From the NCBI RefSeq assembly GCF_007049795.1, contig NZ_SCFY01000019.1:26625-90624 (forward strand): DNA of 64,000 bases, written 5' to 3'. This stretch comes from Ectopseudomonas mendocina (GTDB taxonomy: Bacteria > Pseudomonadota > Gammaproteobacteria > Pseudomonadales > Pseudomonadaceae). A program made the position numbers and the translations under genes. The notes beneath the pieces were generated by a model, which saw nothing but the letters and a program-made list of their open reading frames with translations, did no database searches and had not been told where the DNA came from. Position 1 is the stretch's first letter; each line of letters starts with the position of its first letter. Below are positions 1-8,016 of the stretch, piece by piece.

Positions 1-459
1 AACTGCGAGCGCCTGCAACAGGGCTTTCGCAGCCTGATCCGCGACCTCTATCCGGTGGTGCTGGAGCGCCTGGAGCTCGGCCCGGCGCTGCAGCAATTGG
101 CTGCCGACTGGCAGCAGGCGCAAGGCATTCGCTGCCGCCTGCAACTGAGCGAACAACTGCCGAGCCTGCCGCTGGCGAGCAAGGCCCATCTCTATCGCCT
201 GGTGCAGGAGGCGCTGACCAATGTCGCCCGCCATGCCGACGCCAGCGAAGTGCGCATTCGCCTGCAACGCCGTGGCCAAGGGCTGCGTCTGCTTGTGCGT
301 GACAACGGCCAGGGCACTGCACTGCCGCTGCGCCCCGGCATCGGCCTGCGCTCGATGCGCGAACGCAGCCGCAGCCTCGGCGGCGAGCTGCGCCTGCACA
401 GCCGCCCGCAAGCCGGCTGGGCGTTATGTCTGAATATTCCTCTGGAGGCTACGCGATGA
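1..459 (+). CDS. Sensor histidine kinase, C-terminal part (ExaD/PedS2-like)
   Basis: The reading frame is open from base 1, so the N-terminus lies outside the window. What remains is the end of a NarL-type dimerisation helix (LQQGFRSLIRDLYP) and an HATPase_c domain. The domain has an N-box (LVQEALTNVARHA), a DNGQG G1 box and a GIGLRSMRERSRSLGG G2 region. It would autophosphorylate and pass phosphate to the regulator encoded next, whose start overlaps its stop by ATGA. Position beside the quinoprotein dehydrogenase gene matches ExaD of P. aeruginosa (a soluble kinase controlling exaA) and PedS2 of P. putida, the kinase of the lanthanide switch. The family is clear; the ortholog assignment is by synteny. 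Confidence 0.85.
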   Translation, partial: NCERLQQGFRSLIRDLYPVVLERLELGPALQQLAADWQQAQGIRCRLQLSEQLPSLPLASKAHLYRLVQEALTNVARHADASEVRIRLQRRGQGLRLLVRDNGQGTALPLRPGIGLRSMRERSRSLGGELRLHSRPQAGWALCLNIPLEATR

Positions 460-1106
460 AGGTTCTACTGGTGGACGATCACGCCGTGGTACGCCAGGGC
501 TACGCCAGCCTGCTGCGCGCCCTGTTGCCGGACGTGCAACTGCGCGAAGCCTGCGATGGCGAGCAGGCCCTGCAGCGGGTGCAGGAAGAGATCCCCAACC
601 TAGTGATCATGGATATCGGCCTGCCCGGCATCAGCGGCCTGGAAACCACCCGCCGCCTTCGTCAGCGCCTGCCGCAACTGCGCGTGCTGTTCTTCAGCAT
701 GCACGACGAACTGCCTCTGGTACGCCAGGCGCTGGACGCCGGCGCCATCGGCTACCTGACCAAGAACTCTTCACCGGAAGTGCTGGTGGAGGCGGTCAAA
801 CGCACCGCTGCCGGCCACGCCTATATCGAGCAGCAACTGGCCACCCAACTGGCCTGCAACCCCGCCAGCAGCGACGGCCTAGACCCGCGCCTGCGCGAGC
901 TGACCCAGCGCGAGTTCGAAATCTTCGTCATGCTCGCCCGCGGCCTGCCACCTCGGCAGATCGCCGAGAAGCTGTGCATCAGCGCCAAGACCCTGTCCAA
1001 TTATCAGACTTTGGTAAAGAACAAATTGCAGATCAGCTCGCAGGCGGAGCTGGTGCATTTGGCGATTGATAGTGGGGTGGTAAGGGTGGGGTTGGAGAGT
1101 GCTTGA
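456..1106 (+). CDS. LuxR/NarL-family response regulator (ExaE/PedR2-like)
   Basis: Encodes 216 residues. The receiver domain comes first (KVLLVDDHAVVRQGY; phospho-acceptor Asp in NLVIMDIGLPG; conserved Lys in YLTKNSS). A C-terminal LuxR-type helix-turn-helix follows (LTQREFEIFVMLARG ... KLCISAKTLSNYQ). The ATG at 456 overlaps the kinase stop, so the two are translationally coupled; an ATG at 426 in the same frame would add ten non-conserved residues and lacks a good ribosome site. By synteny it should control the neighbouring PQQ dehydrogenase genes, as ExaE does for exaA and PedR2 for pedE/pedH. The shared palindrome found upstream of both dehydrogenase genes is a candidate binding site. Confidence 0.88.
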   Translation: MKVLLVDDHAVVRQGYASLLRALLPDVQLREACDGEQALQRVQEEIPNLVIMDIGLPGISGLETTRRLRQRLPQLRVLFFSMHDELPLVRQALDAGAIGYLTKNSSPEVLVEAVKRTAAGHAYIEQQLATQLACNPASSDGLDPRLRELTQREFEIFVMLARGLPPRQIAEKLCISAKTLSNYQTLVKNKLQISSQAELVHLAIDSGVVRVGLESA

Positions 1107-1119
1107 TTCAGGGTGGGTT

Positions 1120-1186
1120 CGCGGCTGAAGCCGCTCCTACGCAAATCAGCGTTCGGCCGCAGACCGTAGGAGCGGCTTTAGCCGCG
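1120..1186. repeat. Pair of inverted REP elements
   Basis: Two copies of a Pseudomonas REP palindrome face each other: GCGGCTGAAGCCGCTCCTAC at 1121-1140 and its near reverse complement at 1166-1186. The two-REP arrangement is a REPIN-like doublet. The rest of the 265-bp gap between the convergent genes holds two more GC-rich hairpins, GGCGGGT/ACCCGCC at 1260-1276 and GGTGGGC/GCCCACC at about 1311-1343. These could end transcription from both sides. Confidence 0.75.
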
Positions 1187-1371
1187 AAGCGCTCTTGAGT
1201 ATCGCGGCTGAAACGGAATGCCGCCCAGCCGCTCCACAGGGGGACGTTGAACAACGTAGGGCGGGTGCAACCCGCCAGAACGCGGATTGGCATTAGCTGC
1301 ACTGCCTGTTGGTGGGCTGAAGCGGAGCGCCGCCCGGCCCACCCTAAGAATCAGGGCCTTGCGGGATCAGC

Positions 1372-2031
1372 TCAATCCCACCCTTTGGGGCATTGCACGC
1401 AGCCGGGCATGTTGGCGTCTTGGAAGTTGCCGAAGCGGGTGCGCGCGCCGGTGAGGTTGGCGTTCTCCAGGTTGGAGCCGCTGAGTTTCACTTCCTGCAG
1501 GTTGGCATCTTCCAGATGTGCACCCTTGAGGTCGGCCTTGCTCAGCCAGGTCATTTCCAGGTTGGCCGCCTGCAGCTGGACGTTGTGCAGCTTGGCGCCG
1601 GAGAGGCGGGCGAATTCCAGGTTGGCGGCGCGCATGTCGGCGCCTTCGAATTGCGCAGCCTGGGCGAACAGGGCCCAGCCACTGATGGCCACCAGGCTGG
1701 CGCCAGACAGATCGGCCAGGCGAAGGTTGCTTTGTTGCAGGCTGGCGCGGGTCAGGTTGGCGCCGCGTAGCTTGGCTTTCTCCAGGTTGGCCAGGTCGAG
1801 GTTGACGTGGCGCAGGTCGGCGCCGGAAAGGTCGGCACCGGACAGGTCCATGCGGCGCATGTCGAGGTTGCGCAGGTCGGCGCCGCGCAGGTTGGCGTTG
1901 GGGCATTTGCTGTCGGGTTCGATACGGCAGCCGTTGATCTGCGGCACGCCGTCGTTCTGGGTTTCGGCGCCGATGGCGTGGCTGCCGATTACCAGTAGCA
2001 GGACCGGGATAAGCAGGGGCAGGTAGTTCAT
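1372..2031 (-). CDS. Periplasmic pentapeptide-repeat protein of the quinoprotein cluster
   Basis: Encodes 219 residues. An N-terminal signal peptide (MNYLPLLIPVLLLVIGSHAIGA) is followed by a tandem array of A(D/N)LXX pentapeptides (NLRGADLRNLDMRRMDLSGADLSGADLRHVNL ... in several turns), which fold as a right-handed quadrilateral beta helix. The start at 2031 has GAGGA six bases upstream; an upstream in-frame ATG at 2100 adds an unrelated leader. The gene sits between the regulator pair and the PQQ dehydrogenase, as PP_2673 does in P. putida, and is transcribed with the dehydrogenase. Its biochemical role is unknown. The regular repeat makes long open frames appear on the opposite strand; these are artefacts. 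Confidence 0.85.
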   Translation of the reverse strand: MNYLPLLIPVLLLVIGSHAIGAETQNDGVPQINGCRIEPDSKCPNANLRGADLRNLDMRRMDLSGADLSGADLRHVNLDLANLEKAKLRGANLTRASLQQSNLRLADLSGASLVAISGWALFAQAAQFEGADMRAANLEFARLSGAKLHNVQLQAANLEMTWLSKADLKGAHLEDANLQEVKLSGSNLENANLTGARTRFGNFQDANMPGCVQCPKGWD

Positions 2032-2096
2032 GGCGAGTCCTCGAATGGGATGATGGGTGAGGCAGTCGCGGCTAAAGCCCCTCCCACATGTAGCGT

Positions 2097-2122
2097 GCAT
2101 GGCGCACTCAGGTGCGCCATGC
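2097..2122 (-). terminator. Strong hairpin downstream of the PQQ dehydrogenase gene
   Basis: An 11-bp perfect stem (GCATGGCGCAC / GTGCGCCATGC) with a four-base loop lies just after the exaA stop on the minus strand. There is no T-run, so it may be a processing or mRNA-stabilising hairpin between exaA and the pentapeptide gene, not a strict intrinsic terminator. Confidence 0.5.
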
Positions 2123-2131
2123 GTTCAGCCT

Positions 2132-3994
2132 TTAGCGTTGGGCGCTGGCCTTGTCCCAGCTCGGCAGCTTGAACACCCAGAAGGAACCGCCCTGGGCAAC
2201 CGGTTTGGTCAGGTCGGCCATGTCGCCGCCCCACAGCGGCACGGCGCCGCCGTAACCGGCGGTCACGCCGATGTACTGCTCACCGTCCTGCTCCCAGGTG
2301 ACGGGCGGGGAGATGATTCCGGTGCCGACCTGGAACTTCCACAGCTCCTTGCCGTTCTTGGCATCGAAGGCCTTGAAGTAGCCGTCCCCGGTACCGGTGA
2401 ACACCAGGTTGCCCTTGGTGGCGAGTACGCCGGCCCACAGCGGCAGGCGCTCCTTGTGCTCCCAGGCGACCTTGCCGGTAGTTGGGTTCATCGCCCGCAG
2501 GATGCCGACGTGGTCGTCGAACAGACGCTTGATTCGGAAGCCCATGCCCAGGTAGGCGGAGCCCTTCTTGTAATGCGCTTCTTCGGCCCAGTAGTCCTCT
2601 TTCCAGTGGTTGGCCGGGACGTAGAACAGACCGGTGTCCTGGCTGTAGGCCATCGGGTTCCAGTTCTTGCCACCGAGGAACGGCGGGGAGACTTCGACCA
2701 CTTCACCTTTGCTTTCGCCGGGCTTGGGCTTCGGCGGGCGCTGGCCTTCGTTCTCGACCGGGCGACCGGTTTCCAGATCGATGTGGCTGGCCCAGGTGAT
2801 CTTGTCGACGAAGGGGAAGGCGTTCTTCAGCTTGCCGTTGGCGCGGTCGACCACGTAGAAGAAGCCGTTGCGGTCGGCGTGGGCGGTGGCCTTGGTGACC
2901 TTGCCGTCCTTGTCCTTGTAGTCGAACAGCACCAGCTCGTTGTTGCCGGAGAAGTCCCAGGCGTCGTTCGGGGTGTGCTGGTAGAACCACTTCACTTCGC
3001 CGGTGGTGGGGTCGACGCCGACCTGGCCGGAGGTGTACAGGCTGTCGTAGTCCTTGGGATTGCCACCGTCGCTGGTGCGCGCCCAGCCGTTCCAAGGGGC
3101 CGGGTTGCCGGCGCCGATAATGATGGTGTTGGTTTCGGCATCGAAACTGGCGCTCTGCCACGGCGCACCGCCGCCCTGGCTCCAGGCTTCCTTCTTGCCG
3201 GTCGGGTGGTTGGGATCATCCGGCCAGCTCGGCGCTTTGACGTCGCCCGTTGGGGTGCTGTCCTTGCCGTTCAGGCGGCCCATATGTCCTTCGACGAAGG
3301 GGCGCATCCAGACTTCTTCACCGGTATCCGGGTCGCGGGCGAATAGCTTGCCGACCACGCCGAATTCGTCACCAGAGCTGCCGTGGATCAGAAGCACCTT
3401 GCCGCTCTTGCCGTCTTTGACGATGGTCGGCGCGCCGGTCATGGTGTAGCCGGCGGAGTGATCGCCGAATTTCTTGTTCCAGACCACCTTGCCGGTGTCC
3501 TTGTTCAGCGCCACGACGCGGGCGTCGAGGGTGCCGAAGTAGATCTTGTCGCCATAGATGGCGGCGCCGCGGTTGACCACGTCGCAGCACGGGCGGATGT
3601 CATCGGGCAGGCGGTGACTGTAGGTCCACAGGCGCTTGCCGGTTTTCGCGTCGAGGGCGAAGACGCGCGAGTAGGATCCGGTCACGTAGACCACGCCGTC
3701 GTGGATGATGGCCTGGGACTCCTGGCCGCGCTGCTTCTCGTCACCGAAGGAGTAGCTCCAGGCCGGGGTCAGCTTGAACACGTTTTCGGCGTTCACCTGA
3801 GCCAGCGGGCTCCAGCGCTGGGCGTTGGTGCCCATGCCGTACTGCAGCACGTTGGTGGTGGTGGTGTGGTCGTTGGCGATGTCTTCCCAGGTGACCGGCT
3901 TGGCGAATGCGCCCTGGCTCAGCGCCAGGCCGCCGGCCAACATCAGGGCAAGCGCCAGAGGGCGCGGGGTGCTGGGTAGGTTTCTTGTTGTCAT
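2132..3994 (-). CDS. exaA: PQQ-dependent alcohol dehydrogenase, calcium type (ExaA/PedE-like)
   Basis: A 620-residue periplasmic quinoprotein that oxidises ethanol and other primary alcohols and passes electrons to cytochrome c550. A signal peptide (ALALMLAGGLALSQGAFA) precedes the eight-bladed propeller. The adjacent-cysteine pair that packs on PQQ is present (DDIRPCCDV), as are the propeller Trp motifs. The catalytic Asp is D347 in NDAWDFSGNNE; two residues on is Ser349, the calcium-type residue, in contrast to Asp in the paralogue at 9498-11273. The ATG at 3994 was chosen because the signal peptide follows it directly and GGGAAG lies upstream; more upstream ATGs lack a ribosome site. It is divergent from the cytochrome gene and probably under the adjacent two-component system. 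Confidence 0.95.
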   Translation of the reverse strand: MTTRNLPSTPRPLALALMLAGGLALSQGAFAKPVTWEDIANDHTTTTNVLQYGMGTNAQRWSPLAQVNAENVFKLTPAWSYSFGDEKQRGQESQAIIHDGVVYVTGSYSRVFALDAKTGKRLWTYSHRLPDDIRPCCDVVNRGAAIYGDKIYFGTLDARVVALNKDTGKVVWNKKFGDHSAGYTMTGAPTIVKDGKSGKVLLIHGSSGDEFGVVGKLFARDPDTGEEVWMRPFVEGHMGRLNGKDSTPTGDVKAPSWPDDPNHPTGKKEAWSQGGGAPWQSASFDAETNTIIIGAGNPAPWNGWARTSDGGNPKDYDSLYTSGQVGVDPTTGEVKWFYQHTPNDAWDFSGNNELVLFDYKDKDGKVTKATAHADRNGFFYVVDRANGKLKNAFPFVDKITWASHIDLETGRPVENEGQRPPKPKPGESKGEVVEVSPPFLGGKNWNPMAYSQDTGLFYVPANHWKEDYWAEEAHYKKGSAYLGMGFRIKRLFDDHVGILRAMNPTTGKVAWEHKERLPLWAGVLATKGNLVFTGTGDGYFKAFDAKNGKELWKFQVGTGIISPPVTWEQDGEQYIGVTAGYGGAVPLWGGDMADLTKPVAQGGSFWVFKLPSWDKASAQR

Positions 3995-4128
3995 CGTTGT
4001 GCTTCCCATTGGAGGTGGTAGGTCGCTGCAGTGACACCGCGAAAACTGGGTTCCGGGGATGTCCAGCAGAGGCAAGCCGATGGTGGTACCCGGCCACCTT
4101 CGCGCCTACGGAAAAACTCCCGCCTTTG

Positions 4129-4145
4129 CCGGGAGGATTTCCCGG
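4129..4145 (-). promoter_or_regulatory. Candidate operator shared with pedH
   Basis: Reading towards exaA the site is CCGGGAAA-TCC-TCCCGG, centred about 143 bp upstream of the exaA start. The same arms with the same three-base spacer occur 32 bp upstream of the pedH start (9450-9466). A distal position suits an activator site. The candidate binder is the neighbouring ExaE/PedR2-like regulator; this is inference. Confidence 0.5.
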
Positions 4146-4200
4146 TCGGCCCATGACTTGGCCTTGCTGCCAAGGCATCGCCAACACCCCCTCACAAGCC

Positions 4201-4268
4201 CTACTACCAAGGGACTAGAACGCGACCACCAAAGCAGCATTCGGCGCGTTGCACGGCCTTTCTATGAT
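4201..4268 (+). promoter_or_regulatory. Activator-type promoter of the cytochrome c550 operon
   Basis: CTACTACCAAGGGACTAG (4201-4218) is followed 45 bases later by a -10-like TATGAT (4263-4268), with no recognisable -35. The same 18-mer (16 of 18 identical) and the same 45-base distance to a TAAGAT occur upstream of exaC. This is the layout of a promoter that needs an activator, most likely the ErbR/AgmR/PedR1-type regulator known to control exaBC. Confidence 0.55.
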
Positions 4269-4323
4269 GGTCGCCACGAGCTCTGTATGGGCTGTCTTGC
4301 GTGCATTAGATGAGGTCCTGGCC

Positions 4324-4743
4324 ATGAACAAGAAGATCCAATCCACCCTGGCGCTGCTGTTGCTCGCCGCATCGACCAACCTCTGGGCGCACGGTGATGT
4401 GGTCCCGCAGGCAGTGAACACTGATGGTCTGGAACCGCTGGGTGAGGAATGGCTGGACGAGAACCCCTATCGCGACAACCCGCGCGCCATCGAGATTGGC
4501 TCCTCGGCCTACAACCAGAACTGCGCTGCCTGCCACGGCCTGGAAGCCAAGTCCGGCGGTATCGCCCCCGACCTGCGCCTGCTGGAACTGGGCGCCAGTG
4601 GTGACGAGTGGTTCAAGGAGCGGGTAATCAACGGCGCGGTGCGCGATGGGCGCGTGTACATGCCGAAGATGGCCGACTTCCTCAGTCAGGAAGCGCTGTG
4701 GGCTGTGCGTAGCTATTTGGAGAGCGTGCACGTCGAGGAGTAA
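4324..4743 (+). CDS. pedF: Cytochrome c550 of the quinoprotein alcohol oxidation chain
   Basis: A 139-residue periplasmic c-type cytochrome (exaB of P. aeruginosa). A signal peptide (IQSTLALLLLAASTNLWA) precedes one heme-binding motif C67-A-A-C70-H71. The distal Met ligand is probably in VYMPKMADF. It accepts electrons from the PQQ dehydrogenases and delivers them to the respiratory chain. The start at 4324 is the one directly before the signal peptide. It opens a five-gene plus-strand set; the next gene begins three bases after its stop. Its promoter carries the motif shared with exaC. Confidence 0.93.
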   Translation: MNKKIQSTLALLLLAASTNLWAHGDVVPQAVNTDGLEPLGEEWLDENPYRDNPRAIEIGSSAYNQNCAACHGLEAKSGGIAPDLRLLELGASGDEWFKERVINGAVRDGRVYMPKMADFLSQEALWAVRSYLESVHVEE

Positions 4744-4746
4744 TTC

Positions 4747-5619
4747 ATGCGCCGGCTGATCCTGCTGTGTGGTCTTCTGCTCAGCCTGGGCATCGCTCAC
4801 GCGCAGGTGCGCGACTTCGACCGCATCACCGAGTCGGGCATCCTGCGCGTGGCGCTGTACCAGAACTTCCCGCCCTACAGCTACGAGCAGGACGGTCAGC
4901 CGCGTGGCGTCGACTACGAGCTGGCCAAGGCGCTGGCAGAAGGGCTTGGGCTGAAGCTTGAAGTGATGTGGGCGCCGCCAGGCGAAAAGCTTGACGACGA
5001 CCTGCGTGACTACATCTGGCGTGGTCGGGTGACCGCGCAGGGCCAACTGGCCGATGTGATGCTGCGTGTGCCATACGACCGCGACTACGCGCAGATGCGC
5101 AATGAGCTGGGCGAGCTGGTCAACGAACTCGTGGTGATGTTCGGTCCCTATCAGCGTGAGCGCTGGCAACTGGCGTTCGATCGTCGGCGTCTGCCCGAGG
5201 TGCCTAGCATCGTTGCGTTGCGCCAGCATCCAGTCGGCGTCGAAGTCGAGAGTGTGCCCTCGTTCTACCTGAGTTCGGTGCAGGGCGGCATGCTCAGCCA
5301 GGAAACCCGCCATTACCCAACGCCGAAGCTGGCCTTTGCGGCCATGCAGGGTGGTGAAGTGGATGCGGTGATGGCGCTGCGTGGCGAGGTGGACTGGCTG
5401 GTGCATGAGGCCGATGACCCACAACTGGCGCTAGCGGAGAACGCCTACCCGGACATGGGCCGGCAGATCTGGGAAATCGGCATGGCGGTGCACGAAACCA
5501 ATCGGCAATTGGCCTATGCCCTGGAAGAACAGTTGGAAAACATGATCCTCGACGGCTCACTCGAGCGCCTGTACGCGCGCTACGGGCTGCGCTACGAGAA
5601 GCCGGAACAATACCAATAA
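4747..5619 (+). CDS. Quinoprotein-associated periplasmic binding protein (MxaJ-like)
   Basis: Encodes 290 residues: a signal peptide (RLILLCGLLLSLGIAHA), then a family-3 solute-binding fold. The N-terminal motif ILRVALYQNFPPYSYEQDGQPRG resembles MxaJ and the quinoprotein-dehydrogenase-associated binding proteins, not amino-acid ABC receptors. No permease or ATPase lies nearby, so a role in dehydrogenase maturation or electron transfer is more likely than uptake. It follows the cytochrome gene by three bases and matches PP_2676 in position. Confidence 0.85.
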   Translation: MRRLILLCGLLLSLGIAHAQVRDFDRITESGILRVALYQNFPPYSYEQDGQPRGVDYELAKALAEGLGLKLEVMWAPPGEKLDDDLRDYIWRGRVTAQGQLADVMLRVPYDRDYAQMRNELGELVNELVVMFGPYQRERWQLAFDRRRLPEVPSIVALRQHPVGVEVESVPSFYLSSVQGGMLSQETRHYPTPKLAFAAMQGGEVDAVMALRGEVDWLVHEADDPQLALAENAYPDMGRQIWEIGMAVHETNRQLAYALEEQLENMILDGSLERLYARYGLRYEKPEQYQ

Positions 5620-5640
5620 GAGTCGAGCCGGAGGTGGGCG

Positions 5641-6390
5641 ATGGATTGGCGTAGCCTGATGTTGCTGGCCCTGTTTGCCTGGGCCTGGGAAGCGCGGGCC
5701 GCCGCGCCCGATCCGGTCACCTCGGTGATGTGGGACTACTATCACCAGCGCCTGCTCAACGGTGAGGCCTTCGTCTTCGACGACAAGGTTCGTCTCGAGG
5801 TGCCGCCATTCGCCGAGGATGCGCGCCAGGTGCCGATCCAGATCGACGCCAGCGCCTACCGCGGCAAGGTCAAGCGCATTCTGGCCTGGGCCGAGCTCAA
5901 CCCTATCCCGCGTATTCTCGATTTCGCCCCCAGCGAGCATCTGGAGCCGAGCCTGGCGATTCGTATCCGTGTCGAGCAGGCCACGCCGATTCGCGCGGCC
6001 GTGCTCACCGACGATGGCGTCTGGCATATCGGCTCGGCCCGCGTCGAGGCGGCGGGTGGCGGCTGTACTGCGCCCAGCGTGGTGCGCGCCGAGGCCGGCT
6101 GGGAGGAGCGTCTGGGCCAGGTGCTGGGCAAGCGCTTCGAACGTGGTGAGGACAGCCGCCTGCGCCTGCAGGTGTCGCACCCGATGGACAACGGCCTGGT
6201 CGGCGGCATCCCCGAGTTCTACATCGAGCAGGCCGAGTTGCGCGATGCCGATGGCCAGGTGTTGGGGCGTATCGAGTTGTTCCCTGCAGTCAGCGAGAAC
6301 CCGACGCTGACCTTCGACCTGCGCGACGACCGGCAGGCCGAAGTCTGGCTGCGCGACAACAACGGCAACGAATTCCAGGCCGCGTTCTGA
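5641..6390 (+). CDS. Quinoprotein-associated SoxYZ-like carrier protein
   Basis: Encodes 249 residues. The N-terminal part after the signal peptide (LMLLALFAWAWEARA) resembles a SoxY-like sulfur carrier, and the last 100 residues resemble SoxZ (LQVSHPMDNGLVGGIPEFYI). This fused SoxYZ-like protein is a known companion of PQQ dehydrogenases. The SoxY-type C-terminal cysteine tail is replaced by a single Cys-containing segment (AAGGGCTAPSV), which joins the two halves. The gene is 21 bases after the binding-protein gene, with GGAGGTG before the ATG. Its exact function is not established. Confidence 0.8.
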   Translation: MDWRSLMLLALFAWAWEARAAAPDPVTSVMWDYYHQRLLNGEAFVFDDKVRLEVPPFAEDARQVPIQIDASAYRGKVKRILAWAELNPIPRILDFAPSEHLEPSLAIRIRVEQATPIRAAVLTDDGVWHIGSARVEAAGGGCTAPSVVRAEAGWEERLGQVLGKRFERGEDSRLRLQVSHPMDNGLVGGIPEFYIEQAELRDADGQVLGRIELFPAVSENPTLTFDLRDDRQAEVWLRDNNGNEFQAAF

Positions 6391-6402
6391 ACGCTGCGAC
6401 CG

Positions 6403-6424
6403 GTAGGGTGCGCCGTGCGCACCA
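6403..6424 (+). repeat. REP palindrome, TGCGC family
   Basis: A copy of the repeat whose core is GGTGCGC-CGT-GCGCACC (perfect 7-bp arms), preceded by GTA. It lies between the SoxYZ-like and metallohydrolase genes. Further copies occur at 7392, 14664, 15475, 15524, 16966, 17281 and 17836. Confidence 0.75.
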
Positions 6425-6444
6425 ACCCCATCTAGGAGGCCTCC

Positions 6445-7374
6445 ATGCGTTGGGTGCTACTGCTGACCTGCCTGTTCGCCAGCCTGGCGCAGGCGCTCGA
6501 CTACCACCTGCAACCCCGGCAGATCGCCGAGGGCGTCTGGCTGCTGGAGGGTAGTACCGATAATTTCGCGGCGGAAAACGGCGGCAATATCGTCAACGTC
6601 GGCTTTATCGAAACCGCAGACGGCGTGGTGGTGATCGACACCGGTCCGTCGCGTCGCTACGGCGAGGCGCTGCGCCAGAGTATCGAGAAAACCACCGGCA
6701 AACCGGTGCTGCGCGTGTTGCTGACTCACCATCACCCCGATCATGTGCTGGGCAACCAGGCTTTCGCCGGCGTGCCCATCGCGGCATTGCCCGAGACCAC
6801 CCGGTTGCTGGCCGAACAGGGCGACGCCATGGCGGAGAATATGTACCGCCTGGTTGGCGACTGGATGCGCGGTACCGAAGTGGTGTTGCCCACCGAGGAG
6901 GTGCAGGAAGGCACGCTGGAAATTGGCGGCAGGCGCCTGCAACTGCTGGCGCTACAGGGGCATACCGGCGCCGACCTGGCGATTCTGGACGAGCGCACGG
7001 GCGTGCTGTTCGCTGGCGATATCCTGTTTTACCAGCGCGCGCTGACCACGCCGAACAGCCCGGGGCTGGACGTGTGGCTGGCCGATCTGGACCGGCTCGA
7101 AGCAATGCCATGGAAGCAGATCGTGCCCGGCCATGGCCCGGTAACCACGGATGCGGCGCCGTTCGTGCAGATGCGTGATTACCTGGGCTGGCTCGATGGC
7201 TTGCTGCGTCAGGGGGCAGAGCAGGGCGCGGAGATGAACGAACTGATCCGCGCGCCGATCCCCGAGCGCTTCGCTCAGGTCAACCTGTCGCGCTATGAGC
7301 TGATCCGCAGCGTCAGCCACCTTTACCCGCACTACGAGCGCAACGCCATGGGGCGGGTTGATCGTCAGGATTAG
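6445..7374 (+). CDS. Quinoprotein relay system metallo-beta-lactamase-fold hydrolase
   Basis: Encodes 309 residues with a signal peptide (LLLTCLFASLAQA) and a metallo-beta-lactamase fold. The zinc motif is THHHPDHVLGN, with further ligands in LQGHTGADLAI, FAGDILFY and VPGHGPV. It belongs to the SoxH-related family that travels with PQQ dehydrogenases and SoxYZ-like carriers (compare PP_2678). AGGAGG lies six bases before the ATG. It closes the plus-strand operon; only hairpins separate it from the convergent gene at 7531. Confidence 0.88.
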   Translation: MRWVLLLTCLFASLAQALDYHLQPRQIAEGVWLLEGSTDNFAAENGGNIVNVGFIETADGVVVIDTGPSRRYGEALRQSIEKTTGKPVLRVLLTHHHPDHVLGNQAFAGVPIAALPETTRLLAEQGDAMAENMYRLVGDWMRGTEVVLPTEEVQEGTLEIGGRRLQLLALQGHTGADLAILDERTGVLFAGDILFYQRALTTPNSPGLDVWLADLDRLEAMPWKQIVPGHGPVTTDAAPFVQMRDYLGWLDGLLRQGAEQGAEMNELIRAPIPERFAQVNLSRYELIRSVSHLYPHYERNAMGRVDRQD

Positions 7375-7391
7375 AAGCCTGGGGTGTCATC

Positions 7392-7529
7392 GGTGCGCAA
7401 GGCGCACCCTGCAACCAATCTCATAACGGCTGGGTATTCGAGTAGGGCGTACTCGCGAAGCAGTACGCCGTTGGATCTGTGAGACTCCGAAGATTGGTGG
7501 ATTGTTCGCTTCGCTCCTGAATCCACCAA
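7392..7529. terminator. Hairpin cluster between convergent genes
   Basis: This stretch holds a degenerate TGCGC-family REP (7392-7411), a hairpin GGCGTACT/AGTACGCC (7446-7469) and a 10-bp perfect inverted repeat TTGGTGGATT/AATCCACCAA (7494-7529). It probably acts as a bidirectional transcription end; T-runs are poor. Confidence 0.5.
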
Positions 7530-7530
7530 C

Positions 7531-7917
7531 CTAGAGCTCTTCGTCGTCACGAATCAGCACGTAATGACGGCCGTGCTCGGTCTCTTCGTGGTCGTAGACG
7601 TAATACATAACCACTTCGCCCAGGCTCGACTGCACGGCCACATAGTCACCGCTCTCGGGCATGAAGAAGTCCCGAGTCGCCGGCTTGGCCAGGCACTCGA
7701 TATGGGCGCTGACGAAGTGGGTGGGGTCTTCTTCGCCGTAGTAGTCCTCGCGCTGGTGCGCATCCCAATCCTGCGGCGGCTCGAAGGCACCGGTGATCAG
7801 CACCTTGCCGTCGCCCAGATCCTGCTCTTCGGCATCCGGATCCTGCTCGTCCGGGCGATAGACCGTGCAGTCCAGTGCATCGGGATGGTTGAGAATTTCC
7901 TGGCGAGGGTGGGGCAC
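7531..7917 (-). CDS. Conserved hypothetical acidic protein
   Basis: Encodes 128 residues, strongly acidic, without signal peptide or membrane segment. I do not recognise a domain. The first third is rich in Asp/Glu (YRPDEQDPDAEEQDLGDG) and the rest looks like a small beta-rich fold (SGDYVAVQSSLGEVVMYYVYDHEE). A GTG start at 7917 is supported by GGAG six bases upstream. It is separated by about 100 bp from the binding-protein gene upstream on the same strand and has no evident link to alcohol oxidation. Confidence 0.7.
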   Translation of the reverse strand: MPHPRQEILNHPDALDCTVYRPDEQDPDAEEQDLGDGKVLITGAFEPPQDWDAHQREDYYGEEDPTHFVSAHIECLAKPATRDFFMPESGDYVAVQSSLGEVVMYYVYDHEETEHGRHYVLIRDDEEL

Positions 7918-8016
7918 GGGCGTCTCCGATCAGAATGTGCGGGCGGCCAAGTGTCGGGCAAAGCCGGGGCCGCCGCAATCATCGTGGAGCCTGTAAAGCC
8001 TGCTTGGTGACGAAGC

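Larger units (their letters stand above)
3995..4323. promoter_or_regulatory. Divergent promoter region between exaA and the cytochrome c550 gene
   Basis: The 329-bp gap has no gene. It contains a 17-bp palindrome-like site (CCGGGAAA-N3-TCCCGG, read on the minus strand) at 4129-4145. It also contains the motif CTACTACCAAGGGACTAG at 4201-4218 and a -10-like TATGAT at 4263-4268 oriented towards the cytochrome gene. The first site recurs upstream of pedH and the second upstream of exaC, which suggests two different regulators acting on the two halves of the region. Confidence 0.65.

Noticed and set aside
1247..2026. Plus-strand open frame opposite the pentapeptide gene
   Set aside because: Repeat-driven artefact rich in Ala/Arg/Ser; the minus strand has a signal peptide and regular A(D/N)LXX repeats.
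4306..5424. 372-codon minus-strand frame opposite the cytochrome and binding-protein genes
   Set aside because: His/Gln-rich shadow; both plus-strand genes have signal peptides and family motifs.
7392..7529. Possible small RNA or attachment site
   Set aside because: The hairpins lie between convergent genes and are explained as transcription ends with a REP copy.
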